A stretch of DNA of 64,000 nt from Arthrobacter sp. SX1312 (GTDB lineage Bacteria; Actinomycetota; Actinomycetes; Actinomycetales; Micrococcaceae): contig NZ_PJIM01000003.1 in NCBI RefSeq assembly GCF_002929295.1, positions 62,001-126,000 on the forward strand. The letters are read 5' to 3'. The position numbers and the translations under genes are program-made. Shown one piece after another: positions 26,802 to 35,513 of this stretch. The notes under the pieces are model-generated. The model ran no database searches. It was not told where the DNA came from and saw nothing but the letters and a program-made list of their open reading frames with translations. Positions within the stretch are counted from its first letter, which is position 1, and each line of letters opens with the position of its first letter.

Positions 26802-28126
26802 CCCCCTCCTTTCCTCCGAGGACCCCCACCTCGGTGTCCTTGCTTCTGCCCACCCAGCTGGTGTTCAACATCGGTTTCTACGCGGTCGTCCCCTTCCTCG
26901 CCCTCGTCATGAGCGAGGACCTCGGTCTTGGCGCCGCGGCGGTCGGCCTCGTCCTGGGTGCGCGGACCTTCAGCCAGCAGGGCATGTTCCTCCTCGGCGG
27001 GGTCATCGCCGACCGTTGGGGGCCACGCCGCAGCATCCTCACCGGCTGCGCCATCCGCGCCGCCGGATACTTCGGGCTCGCGGCCTCCGACAGCTTCTGG
27101 CCCTTCCTGCTCAGCGCCGTGCTCACTGGTGTTGGCGGTGCTTTCTTCTCACCGGCCATCGAAGGGCTCGTCGGCACGCTCGATCGTGCCCGCACCTCAG
27201 CGACCACGACAGACAGCGGAGGACAAGGCACCCCGCCGCGGAACGTGTTCGCCTGGCTCGTGCTGTTCGGGGAGGTCGGCGCTGTCGCCGGGCCCCTCAT
27301 CGGCCTCGGTCTTCTGTCCTTCGGGTTTCCCGTGGTCGCAGTATCGGCCGGGGGCCTCTTCCTCATCGTCGGCATGGCGCTGTGGCTCCTCCTGCCACAC
27401 CACGCCGGCTCGACCGGGAACGGTGCCGACCCCGAGCCTGACAACTCAGGGATACGCGGTGCCTTCGCCTGCCTGGAGGATCGCCGGTTCATCCTCTTCG
27501 CCGCGCTGTTCGGCGTGAACCTGCTGGCCTACAACCAGCTGTACTTCGCCCTCCCGCTCGAACTGGGTCGAGGCGGCGCCGGGACACTGGCCATCCTGTT
27601 CGCCGTTGCCTCGGCCCTGACCATCGCGTTGCAGCTGCCGATGTCCGCCCTGGCAACCCGCCTCGGCCCGGCTGCTGCTCTGCGCGCCGGCTTCACCTGC
27701 ATCGCGGCGGGATTCGCGGCGATCGTCCTCCTCGGAAGTGCCGGACTGCATCTGGTGCCAGGGCTTCCCGTCCTGACCGGACCGGTCGCACTCGTCACGC
27801 TTCTCAGCCTGGGGCACATGCTCGTCGGACCCGCCGGGCTGCAGCAGGTCCACCGGTTCGCAGGCCACCGGCCCTTGGGCGCCTACTACGGCCTCCTCGC
27901 CAGCTGCGGTGGCATCGCCGTGCTGATAGGTAACGGCCTGACCGGTGTCCTCCGCGACACCCTCGGCAGCACCTCCAGCTGGGTGCTCCTCATCCTCCTG
28001 GCCCTCGTCAGCGCGACGCTGCTTCCCCGCTTCCTTCCCGCCACCTCCGTGCATCCCGGACGTCCTGCACGTCCCGTTCTTCCGTCCGTTCTTCCGTCCG
28101 TTACCGATCAGAAGGTTCAGTCATGA
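26798..28126 (+). CDS. MFS exporter, possibly CntE-like (metallophore or small-molecule efflux)
   Basis: A 442-residue major facilitator with 11-12 TM helices: TQLVFNIGFYAVVPFLAL first, RTFSQQGMFLLGG and ADRWGPRR after TM2, a central hydrophilic loop of about 40 residues at 190-235, then the second bundle. The C-terminal 25 residues contain a duplicated LPSV (VLPSVLPSV). It is DHA1-like. Its position between the ATPase genes and the solute-binding protein is what suggests a functional link: Cnt-type clusters couple one MFS exporter of a metallophore to an ABC importer of the metal complex. No metallophore synthase genes are in the window, so that role is inference. It overlaps both neighbours by ATGA. 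Confidence 0.82.
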   Translation: MTPSFPPRTPTSVSLLLPTQLVFNIGFYAVVPFLALVMSEDLGLGAAAVGLVLGARTFSQQGMFLLGGVIADRWGPRRSILTGCAIRAAGYFGLAASDSFWPFLLSAVLTGVGGAFFSPAIEGLVGTLDRARTSATTTDSGGQGTPPRNVFAWLVLFGEVGAVAGPLIGLGLLSFGFPVVAVSAGGLFLIVGMALWLLLPHHAGSTGNGADPEPDNSGIRGAFACLEDRRFILFAALFGVNLLAYNQLYFALPLELGRGGAGTLAILFAVASALTIALQLPMSALATRLGPAAALRAGFTCIAAGFAAIVLLGSAGLHLVPGLPVLTGPVALVTLLSLGHMLVGPAGLQQVHRFAGHRPLGAYYGLLASCGGIAVLIGNGLTGVLRDTLGSTSSWVLLILLALVSATLLPRFLPATSVHPGRPARPVLPSVLPSVTDQKVQS

Positions 28127-29649
28127 CCCACCGCCACTCCCTTGCCCTTGTCGCTGTCTCGACCATCAGTTGCCTGGCCCTGACGAGCTGCTTCTCGACC
28201 GGGCCTTCCGAGTCGGCCCCTGCTACGGACGAGGCAGATGGCGGCCGTCTTTCGATCGTCCATATGCAGCCACCCCGCTCGGGCCTCACCCCGCTCAGCG
28301 ACGATGCGTTCAAGCTCTCACGCTGGTCCGCAGCCGAGACGCTCGTCATTCTCGATGACCTGGGAGAGGCCCAGCCCTCCCTGGCGTCGGAGTGGGAACA
28401 GACCGCTGCGACGGAATGGACGTTCACCATCCGCGACGGGGTGCGCTTCCACGACGGCACCCCGCTGACCGCCGAGGACGTCGCCCGCTCCCTGACCGCG
28501 GCCGCGGGCGCGTCACCCACCCCGCGGATCCTGGACGGCGTCGACCTGGCCGCTGCGGCCACCGATGGGATGACGGTGACCGTCACAACGGCGGTCGAGG
28601 ACCCGCTCGTGCCGCAGCGCCTGTCCAGCCCCCAACTCTCCATCCTGGCCGCCAGCGCCTACGACGGCGACACCGTTGACTCGCTGGGTACCGGCACCGG
28701 CCCGTTCGTCCTCACTGCGGTGGACGGCACCTCCAGTGCGACCCTGGACCGGAACGAGGACTACTGGGGGGAACTCGCTGCCTCGTCCGGCATCGACGTC
28801 CAGTTCGTGCCGGACGGCACCGCCCGCGCCGCGGCCCTGCGTGCAGGCACCGCTGACGTCGTCGAGTCCATCCCGGTCAGCCAGGTCGCGCAGATCGACG
28901 AGGACTTGGTCTTCGAGGTACCGATGCCGCGCACGAACACCCTGTACCTGAACACGGAATCGGGCCCGTTCGCGGACCCCGCCGTGCGTGCCGCCGCCCG
29001 GGAGGCCATCGACCGGGCGACCATCGTCGCGAACGTGTACGAGGGCCGTGCGGACGTCGCCGAAGGACTCCTCGGCCCCGCCCTGCCCTGGGCCGCGGAG
29101 GAACGCGACGACGCCTACCAGGGAATTCTCGAGGGCCGGCCCGAGCCGGCACCGGTCGACGGGGTGCGGATCAGCCTGGGCACGTTCACGGATCGTGCCG
29201 AACTCCCCGAGGTCGCCGTGCAACTCGAGCAGCAGCTCGAAACCGCCGGCTTCGTCGTCGAGCAGGACGTGCGCGAGTACCAGTTCATCGAGGCCGACGC
29301 CCTGGACGGGGCCTTCGACGCCTTCATCCTCTCCCGGGCCACCGTCCTCGACTCCGGGGATCCCGTGGCCTACATGTACAGCGACTTCGCCTGCGAAGGG
29401 TCCTTCAACATCTCCCAGTTCTGCGACCCGGCCGTCGACGACGCCCTGCAGAAAGCCGCCGCCACCCCGGCGGGCGCCGAACGGCGGGAGGCGATCATCG
29501 CCGCCGAGGCGGAGATCCTTGCTCGGGATGCCGCGATCCCGATGCTGCACGAGCGCGTCATCCAGGGCGAAGCGGCAGGCGTGGACGGCGCGGCCCGGGA
29601 CCCCCGGGAGCGGTCGCTGGTGACCGGCGACACCCACGTCGAGCAGTGA
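28123..29649 (+). CDS. ABC transporter solute-binding lipoprotein (SBP_bac_5; NikA/CntA-like)
   Basis: A 508-residue cluster C binding protein. A lipoprotein signal peptide ends in the lipobox LTSC, with Cys23 as the lipidated residue, so it is anchored outside the membrane. The mature protein has the SBP_bac_5 core: WTFTIRDGVRFHDGTPLTAE near residue 105, GTGPFVLT with DRNEDYWGE, and RTNTLYLNT preceding the AAREAIDRATI helix. The family binds peptides, nickel or metal-chelate complexes; ligand residues cannot be assigned by eye. ATG at 28123 overlaps the exporter stop (ATGA). Confidence 0.9.
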   Translation: MTHRHSLALVAVSTISCLALTSCFSTGPSESAPATDEADGGRLSIVHMQPPRSGLTPLSDDAFKLSRWSAAETLVILDDLGEAQPSLASEWEQTAATEWTFTIRDGVRFHDGTPLTAEDVARSLTAAAGASPTPRILDGVDLAAAATDGMTVTVTTAVEDPLVPQRLSSPQLSILAASAYDGDTVDSLGTGTGPFVLTAVDGTSSATLDRNEDYWGELAASSGIDVQFVPDGTARAAALRAGTADVVESIPVSQVAQIDEDLVFEVPMPRTNTLYLNTESGPFADPAVRAAAREAIDRATIVANVYEGRADVAEGLLGPALPWAAEERDDAYQGILEGRPEPAPVDGVRISLGTFTDRAELPEVAVQLEQQLETAGFVVEQDVREYQFIEADALDGAFDAFILSRATVLDSGDPVAYMYSDFACEGSFNISQFCDPAVDDALQKAAATPAGAERREAIIAAEAEILARDAAIPMLHERVIQGEAAGVDGAARDPRERSLVTGDTHVEQ

Positions 29650-31439
29650 CGCGTTTCCCTCCCAGGGCATTCCCGGCCAGTGCCATCCTGGTCGGCCTGT
29701 CCCGGGCGGGGGCCCTGCTCGCCGTCATCATGGTGATCGGGATGCTGCCCTGGCTCTCCGGACAAAGCCCTGAATACACGGTCCTGCGCGCCCGGTACAC
29801 CGACCTGGAAGCAACACCGGCGGCATTGGCGATGGTCCGTGCCGAACTCGGCCTGGACCGGGGCCCGATCCTGGTCTTCCTCGACTGGTTCGCCGGGATC
29901 CTCACCGGGGACTTCGGCCGATCCTGGATCTCCCACTCCCCGGTGCTGCCGGGAACCCTCACAGCCCTCGCTGTGTCCGTGACGCTCATGATCTGCGCCG
30001 GTGTGATCGCACTGCTGATTGCCGGGTTGTTCGCACTCCCCTCGCTCCTGCGCGGCTCCCGGGGTGAGCGGCGGCGAGGGGCCGGGCTCCTCGCGACGAC
30101 GGCGACCTCCCTGCCCGATTTCCTGCTGGCCTCCCTGTTCCTGGTCATCGGCGCGGTCTGGTTACGCTGGTTCCCGCCGTCGGGGTGGCTGGGACTGCAC
30201 TACGCGGTCCTGCCGTCCCTCGCCCTGGGCCTGCCGGCCGGAGGGCTGATGGGCAAACTCCTGGCCGACGCCATCAGCTCCGCCGGCGATGAACAGTGGG
30301 TGCCCGCGTGGCTGTCGGCCGGTTTTTCTCGCCGCCAGATCGCTGCCGGTCTCCTGCGGCGGGCGTTACCGACAGTCTCCAGCCAGGCGGCCCTGGTCGT
30401 CGTCGGGCTCACCGGCGGGGCGGTCGCCGTCGAACGGGTCTTCGCCATCCCCGGAATCGGCAGGGCCACCCTCGGTGCCGCCACGTCGCAGGACATCCCC
30501 GTGCTGCAGGCCGGCGTCCTCGCCCTCCTCGTCCTCGCGATCATGGCCGGCATCGCCGCGGCACTGATCCGCACGGCGCTCCTCGGGCCGGCCGGACGGC
30601 TGGGCGTGATCCCCGTCGCCGTCGTCCCTCCCGTCTTCCACCGGCGGGACCTCGCCGTGCCCCTCGGGGCAGCGACACTGCTCGGCCTGATCACCATCGC
30701 CGGGATCCTCCGCGACCCGTTCGCCTCAGCCCACCCGCGCCTCGCCCCGCCGAGCTGGGCTCTACCGTTCGGGGCCGATGCCAGCGGCCGCGACCTGCTC
30801 GCCCGCGTAGGACACGGCACCGTGACCACCGTGGGCACCGCCCTCGTCGTCGTCCTCGTGTCCCTGCTGATCGGCATCCTGATCGGTTCCCTGCCACGCC
30901 TGGGAACAGGGCCGCTCGAGGTCGCCAACGCCGCCCCTCCCGTCATCGCGGGGATCATCGTCGCCGCGATCTCCGGGGCATCCATTGGAGGCGCCGCCCT
31001 CGCTGTCGCCCTGGTGAGCTGGGCGCCCCTGGCAGCGCACACCTCCGCCCTGACCCTGCAGGCCCGCAGCCTGCCCTTCGTCACCGTCCTCCCGGTCCTC
31101 GGCGTCGGGCCGGCCCGGATCCTGCTCCGGCACATCCTCCCGCACATCCTCGGACCCCTGGTCCGGCACGCGATGCTCCGCCTCCCCGGAACGGCCCTCG
31201 CCCTCGCGGCGCTGGGCTTCCTCGGACTCGGAGCCAACCCGCCCAGCCCCGACTGGGGCCTGGTGCTCGCCGAAGGCATGGCCTACGTCGAACGGGCGCC
31301 CTGGACGGTTCTCGCTCCGGCCTCGGCCCTGATCCTCGCGTCCGCCCTGGCCGTCTCGACGTCCGGGCTCACCCTCCCCCCAACCCCACGCCGCCGGACG
31401 AGGGCGGCCATCGAGGACGGCGCACCCGTAGCAGCCTGA
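29646..31439 (+). CDS. Fused two-domain ABC permease (NikB-NikC/DppB-DppC in one chain)
   Basis: A 597-residue protein containing both permease domains that are normally two genes. Residues about 1-300 are DppB/NikB-like: a long TM1, a periplasmic loop with RAELGLDRGPILVFLDW, and the EAA loop AGFSRRQIAAGLLRRALP. Residues about 310-590 are DppC/NikC-like: an N-terminal TM, PFGADASGRDLLARVGHG, and the EAA loop LGVGPARILLRHILPHILG, then LGFLGLGANPPSPDWG. No stop, frameshift or low-complexity linker separates the halves. The GTG start overlaps the binding-protein stop as GTGA. Last gene of the operon. Confidence 0.9.
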   Translation: MTRFPPRAFPASAILVGLSRAGALLAVIMVIGMLPWLSGQSPEYTVLRARYTDLEATPAALAMVRAELGLDRGPILVFLDWFAGILTGDFGRSWISHSPVLPGTLTALAVSVTLMICAGVIALLIAGLFALPSLLRGSRGERRRGAGLLATTATSLPDFLLASLFLVIGAVWLRWFPPSGWLGLHYAVLPSLALGLPAGGLMGKLLADAISSAGDEQWVPAWLSAGFSRRQIAAGLLRRALPTVSSQAALVVVGLTGGAVAVERVFAIPGIGRATLGAATSQDIPVLQAGVLALLVLAIMAGIAAALIRTALLGPAGRLGVIPVAVVPPVFHRRDLAVPLGAATLLGLITIAGILRDPFASAHPRLAPPSWALPFGADASGRDLLARVGHGTVTTVGTALVVVLVSLLIGILIGSLPRLGTGPLEVANAAPPVIAGIIVAAISGASIGGAALAVALVSWAPLAAHTSALTLQARSLPFVTVLPVLGVGPARILLRHILPHILGPLVRHAMLRLPGTALALAALGFLGLGANPPSPDWGLVLAEGMAYVERAPWTVLAPASALILASALAVSTSGLTLPPTPRRRTRAAIEDGAPVAA

Positions 31440-31521
31440 TCCCGGTGACCCACCGGCTCAGAGGACGAGGGCCCCTTTTTCCTACGTGCATGGTCGGATG
31501 CATACGCGTTCATGTATTGGT

Positions 31522-31633
31522 ATGACGGATGACGCTCAACTCGAGAAGGTAGCGGAGCTGTTCAAGGCGCTCGGCACGGTATCCCGGTTGAGGATCCTGA
31601 CGTCCCTTGCCGGCAGTGCGGGGTCGGTGAAGA
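31522..31633 (+). pseudogene. ArsR-family regulator, 5' remnant
   Basis: The frame from the ATG at 31522 reads MTDDAQLEKVAELFKALGTV followed by SRLRILTSLAGS, an unmistakable ArsR/SmtB N-terminus (helix 1 through the start of the winged-helix domain). Similarity stops at about residue 37, before the recognition helix. The frame then runs on without ArsR character across the 3' end of hutI on the other strand. It cannot encode a working repressor. Just before the start is an imperfect repeat (ATAC...GTAT at 31502-31517) that may be its old operator. It lies 82 nt after the ABC operon, so it may once have regulated it. Confidence 0.75.
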
Positions 31634-31652
31634 GTCCCCAGCGTCAGCCCTC

Positions 31653-32855
31653 CTACCGAAGGCGCGTGCCCGCCCGCCAGACGGCGTGCACGAGCGGCAT
31701 CCCGGGCCGGTACGCCAGGTGCGTGGCCGACGGCGCGTTCAGCAGCTGCAGGTCCGCGCGGTGCCCGACGGCGAGGGACCCGACGGCGCGCAGGCCGTCG
31801 GCGTCGCGTCCCGTGTGACGACGCAGCGCCAGCGCCCCGCCGTGGGTGGCGGCACGGACCGCCTCGTGGACCGTCAGCCCCATCTGCAGGACGGCGGTGG
31901 CGACGCAGAAGGCCATGGAGCTCGTGTAGGAGGTGCCGGGATTGCAGTTGCTCGCCAGGGCGATCCGGGCACCGGCGTCGAGCAGCCGCCGGGCGGGTGC
32001 GAACGGCTGGCGCGTCGACAGATCGCAGGCCGGCAGGCACGTGGCGACGGTACCCGGTGCCTCGTCCGCGCCCGATCCCGACCACGTGCCCGCGAGCGCG
32101 TCGACGTCGGCGTCGGAGAGGTGGTTCACGTGGTCGACGCTGGCGGCGCCGAACTCGACGGCGAGCGCCACGCCGGCGCCCGGGCCGAGCTGGTTGCCGT
32201 GCACGCGCAGGCCGAGGCCCGCGGCGGCGCAGGCCGCGAGGACGCGGCGTGACTGGTCCGGGGTGAAGGCGCCGGTCTCGCAGAAGACGTCGGCCCAGCG
32301 CACGTACGGGCGGACGGCGTCGAGCATCGGCCCGCACACGAGATCCGTGTAGTCCTCGGCGTCCTCCCCTGCGGGCACGAGGTGCGCGCCGAGGAAGGTG
32401 ACCTCGTCCACCACGCCGGCCGCGATCCGCGCGCTGCGCGCCTCCTGCGCGACGTCGAGCCCGTAGCCCGTCTTCGTTTCGAGGTACGTGGTACCGCCCG
32501 CGGCGGCCTCCGCGGCGCGGGCCAGCAGGAGCCGCGTGAGGTCGTAGTCCCCCGCGGCGCGCGTGGCCTCCATGGTGACCGCGATGCCGCCCGCGGCGTA
32601 CGACTCCCCCGCCATGCGGGCCTCGAACTCCGCCGTCCGGTCCCCGGCGAACACGAGGTGCGTGTGGCTGTCGACCCAGCCGGGCAGTCCCGCGCGGCCC
32701 CCGGCATCGTAGGCCTCGTCCGTCGCGGGCGCGCGGGTGGCCGGGCCGATCCAGCTGATCCGCTCCCCCTCGAGGACCAGGGCGGCGTCCCGCAGGACGG
32801 CGCCGTCGGCGTCCTGCGTCATGAGTTCGCCGATGTTGGTGATGAGGACGGACAT
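31653..32855 (-). CDS. hutI: Imidazolonepropionase HutI
   Basis: A 400-residue amidohydrolase-superfamily enzyme that opens 4-imidazolone-5-propanoate to N-formimino-L-glutamate, step three of histidine degradation. Metal-site motifs: DSHTHLVFAGDR (first His-x-His), the KTGYGL region, VHGNQLG with the zinc His, a DHVNHL segment and ALASNCNPGTS with the conserved Asn/Asp region. Length fits HutI. Its ATG overlaps the hutF stop as TGATG. It is the last gene of the minus-strand hut group and ends 20 nt from the ArsR remnant on the other strand. Confidence 0.95.
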   Translation of the reverse strand: MSVLITNIGELMTQDADGAVLRDAALVLEGERISWIGPATRAPATDEAYDAGGRAGLPGWVDSHTHLVFAGDRTAEFEARMAGESYAAGGIAVTMEATRAAGDYDLTRLLLARAAEAAAGGTTYLETKTGYGLDVAQEARSARIAAGVVDEVTFLGAHLVPAGEDAEDYTDLVCGPMLDAVRPYVRWADVFCETGAFTPDQSRRVLAACAAAGLGLRVHGNQLGPGAGVALAVEFGAASVDHVNHLSDADVDALAGTWSGSGADEAPGTVATCLPACDLSTRQPFAPARRLLDAGARIALASNCNPGTSYTSSMAFCVATAVLQMGLTVHEAVRAATHGGALALRRHTGRDADGLRAVGSLAVGHRADLQLLNAPSATHLAYRPGMPLVHAVWRAGTRLR

Positions 32856-34270
32856 CAGGACCGGCCCCCGGGAGGTGCGGCGGTGGGGTGTGCTGCGTCG
32901 AGGCGGGCGATGGCCGCGACCAGCAGGGGCCCGGGATCCCCGAGCGTCGTGTGCACGCCGTCCCGCGCCCTGAGGACACCGCCGACGACGACGCCCGTGA
33001 CGTCCTGAGCCGTCGCCGTCGAGGCGAGCTGCTCCCGGGAGGATCCGGCGGTGCGTGCACTGTGGGGGTCGACCGCCATGAGATCGGCCGGGTGGCCCGG
33101 ACCGAAGCCCGCGCCGGGACGGCCCTGGGCCCGCGCGCCGCCGAGGGACGCGATGCCGTGCAGCCGCTCCGGGGCGAAGTGCCCCCGCCGCCCGGTGCGC
33201 AGGCGCTCCCCGAGCTCGAGGGCCCGCATCTCCAGCCACGGGTCGACGGCGGCGTGCTGGTCGGTGCCGAGGGCGAGCTGCGCTCCGGCCTCCCGGAAGT
33301 CCCCGGCCGGCCCGAGCCCGTCGGCGAGATCCGCCTCCGTGGTGGGGCAGAACACGATCACCGCTCCGGCGTCGGCGAGGGTCGCGATGTCGCGGTCGGT
33401 GACGTGGGTGGCATGGACGGCGGACAGGCGGTCGGTCACGAGGCCGTGCCGGTGGAGCAGCGCCGTCGGGGTGCGGCCGGTCGCCCGGAGGCACTCCTCG
33501 TTCTCGGCGGGCTGCTCGGACAGGTGGATGTGCAGGGGCAGGTCCGGCGGCAACCGACGAGCGATCACGGCGAGGTCCTGCTCCGGCACCGCGCGGACCG
33601 AATGGATGGCTGCGCCGACCGTGACCTGGCGTGCGGGGTAGCGCGAGGAGATCGCTGTACGCAGGGACGCCAGCCGTGCGAGCCACCGCTCCGCGGTCCC
33701 GTCGGAGAAACGGCGCTGGCCCGCCGCGAGGGGTGTCCCGAAGCCGCCGGCGAGGTAGCACGTGTCGAGCAGCGTCAGGCGGATGCCCGCACGGACGGCG
33801 GCCCGGGCGAGGGCCAGCTCCATGGCATGCGGTCCGTCGTCGTCCCCCTGCCCGTACGGCGTGCCGTCTGGGCGGTGGTGCACGTAGTGGAATTCGGCGA
33901 CACTCGTCCACCCCGCCACCACCATCTCGGCGTACACCGCAGCGGCGAGCTCCTCGTACAGTGCGGGCGTGAGGGCACCCGCCGCGCGGTACATCGTCTC
34001 CCGCCAGGTCCAGAACGTCCCGCCGCTCCCGTGGGTGCGCCCGCGCAGCGCGCGGTGGAACGCGTGCGAATGCGCGTTGGCGGCGGCGGGGAACACCACG
34101 CCGCGGAGGACGACGTCGCCCTCCCGCGCCGGCACGCCCGCGAGCACGCCGAGCACCAGGCCGTCGTCGTCCACCTCGACGCGCACGGCGTCGCGGATCC
34201 CGTCGGCTCCCAGCCACGCGTGCTCGCACCAGACGGCGCGGACGGCCCGATCGGTGCGGGGTCCGGTCAC
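32855..34270 (-). CDS. hutF: Formimidoylglutamate deiminase HutF
   Basis: A 471-residue amidohydrolase that hydrolyses N-formimino-L-glutamate to N-formyl-L-glutamate plus ammonia. It has the HutF hallmarks NAHSHAFHRALRGRTH, FWTWRETMYR, FHYVHH, HIHLSEQPAENEECL, HATHVTDRD and LGTDQHAAVDPWLEMR. Its presence shows the five-step route (HutF then a deformylase) rather than direct formiminoglutamase (HutG type). Start is a GTG at 34270 overlapping the upstream stop as GTGA. hutI follows with a 1-nt overlap. Confidence 0.95.
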   Translation of the reverse strand: MTGPRTDRAVRAVWCEHAWLGADGIRDAVRVEVDDDGLVLGVLAGVPAREGDVVLRGVVFPAAANAHSHAFHRALRGRTHGSGGTFWTWRETMYRAAGALTPALYEELAAAVYAEMVVAGWTSVAEFHYVHHRPDGTPYGQGDDDGPHAMELALARAAVRAGIRLTLLDTCYLAGGFGTPLAAGQRRFSDGTAERWLARLASLRTAISSRYPARQVTVGAAIHSVRAVPEQDLAVIARRLPPDLPLHIHLSEQPAENEECLRATGRTPTALLHRHGLVTDRLSAVHATHVTDRDIATLADAGAVIVFCPTTEADLADGLGPAGDFREAGAQLALGTDQHAAVDPWLEMRALELGERLRTGRRGHFAPERLHGIASLGGARAQGRPGAGFGPGHPADLMAVDPHSARTAGSSREQLASTATAQDVTGVVVGGVLRARDGVHTTLGDPGPLLVAAIARLDAAHPTAAPPGGRS

Positions 34271-35484
34271 AGCAGGTCGTCGAGGACGTCCGCGAGCGCG
34301 GTGGCCCCGGCGTCCGCGTCGTCGCGCTCCACGAACTCCTCGGGCGAATGGCTGACGCCGGTGGGGTTGCGGACGAACAGCATGGCGGTGGGCGCGATGG
34401 CGCCGAGGATGCCGGCATCGTGCCCGGCGCCCGTCGGCAGGGTCGGTGCGCCGGGGAAGGAGCGGCCGAGGGCGTTGCCGAGCGTGCGCTGGAGCGCACC
34501 GTCGAAATGGACCGTGCCGCTGCGCGATTCCTCGGTCAGGGTGGTCCGGCAGCCCTCGAACGCGCAGATCTTCTGGGCCTGGCCGTGGATCCTCTCGATG
34601 AGCGAGGCCGTGACGGCGTCCTCCTCGTGGCGCACGTCCAGCCACAGGTCCACGCGGGAGGCGATGACGTTCGTCCCGCCCGGCACGGGCTGCAGGCGTC
34701 CCACCGTCGCGCGGGCGCCGTCCTGCTCCGCGGCGGCCTTCCGGACGGCGAGGACCACCTGGGCGGCGGCGACCATGGGGTCGGCGCGGTCGGCCATGAG
34801 CGTGGTGCCCGCGTGGTTGCCCTGGCCGGTGATGGACAGGCGCCAGCGGCCGTGGCCCAGCATCGTGGAGCCGATGGCCACGGCGGAGTCGAGATCGATC
34901 AGGCCTCGCCCCTGCTCGACGTGGAGTTCCACGAAGTCCCCGATGCGCCGGATCGCCTCCTCGTCGCGGCCCAGGTGCGTGGGGTCGACCCCCGCGGCGC
35001 GGGAGGCCTCGGCGAAGGTGGTGCCGTCCGCGTCCGTCAGGGACCGGACGGCATCGGGGTCGAGCGTGCCGGTGAGCAGGCGCGATCCCAGGCAGGAGAC
35101 CCCGAAGCGGGACCCCTCCTCCTCGGGGAACACGGCGATCGCGAGGGAGCGCTGCGGGGTCGCCCCGCGCTCGCGCAGCAGGTCCACGGCCACGAGGGCG
35201 GAGGCGACGCCGAGCGGGCCGTCGTAGGCGCCGCCGCCGGGCACCGAGTCGAGGTGGCTGCCGGTGACGAGCGCGCCGTCCCGGCTGTCCGTGGCGTCCC
35301 ACCACGCCCAGAGGATGCCGTTGCGGTCCGTCTCGACGGCCAGCCCGCGGGCCTGGGCCTCGGCGCTGAACCATTCGCGCAGCGAGGACTCGGCGGGGGT
35401 GTGCACGCCGCGCGAGTAGCCCCCGCGGGTGGCGTCGCGGCCGATGTCACTGATGGAGTCGAGGACGGAGGAGACGGTCTGCAC
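34267..35484 (-). CDS. M20 family amidohydrolase (allantoate amidohydrolase-like) in the hut cluster
   Basis: A 405-residue member of the AllC/HyuC/beta-ureidopropionase branch of peptidase family M20. Metal and catalytic motifs: GSHLDSVPGGGAYDGPLG, FPEEEGSRF, FVELHVEQGRGL, GNHAGTT and a C-terminal AGHDAGIL. By sequence it would be called allantoate amidohydrolase. Its place, coupled to hutF by a GTGA overlap and 29 nt after hutU, makes it the candidate for the missing final step: hydrolysis of N-formyl-L-glutamate to glutamate and formate. No other N-formylglutamate deformylase is seen in the cluster. The enzymatic assignment is inference. GTG start with GGAAGGT upstream. Confidence 0.88.
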   Translation of the reverse strand: MQTVSSVLDSISDIGRDATRGGYSRGVHTPAESSLREWFSAEAQARGLAVETDRNGILWAWWDATDSRDGALVTGSHLDSVPGGGAYDGPLGVASALVAVDLLRERGATPQRSLAIAVFPEEEGSRFGVSCLGSRLLTGTLDPDAVRSLTDADGTTFAEASRAAGVDPTHLGRDEEAIRRIGDFVELHVEQGRGLIDLDSAVAIGSTMLGHGRWRLSITGQGNHAGTTLMADRADPMVAAAQVVLAVRKAAAEQDGARATVGRLQPVPGGTNVIASRVDLWLDVRHEEDAVTASLIERIHGQAQKICAFEGCRTTLTEESRSGTVHFDGALQRTLGNALGRSFPGAPTLPTGAGHDAGILGAIAPTAMLFVRNPTGVSHSPEEFVERDDADAGATALADVLDDLL

Positions 35485-35513
35485 GGGGGTACCTTCCGGT
35501 CGGGGACGGGTCT

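Noticed and set aside
31446-31460. CCGGTG-ACC-CACCGG hairpin after the permease gene as a terminator
   Set aside because: Only a 6-bp stem with a 3-nt loop, and the T-run lies over 15 nt away. Too weak to call.
32855-35374. An 839-codon frame that would make hutF part of a larger protein
   Set aside because: Sequence upstream of the GTG at 34270 is an alternate-frame reading of the M20 gene. The GTGA overlap gives a proper start.
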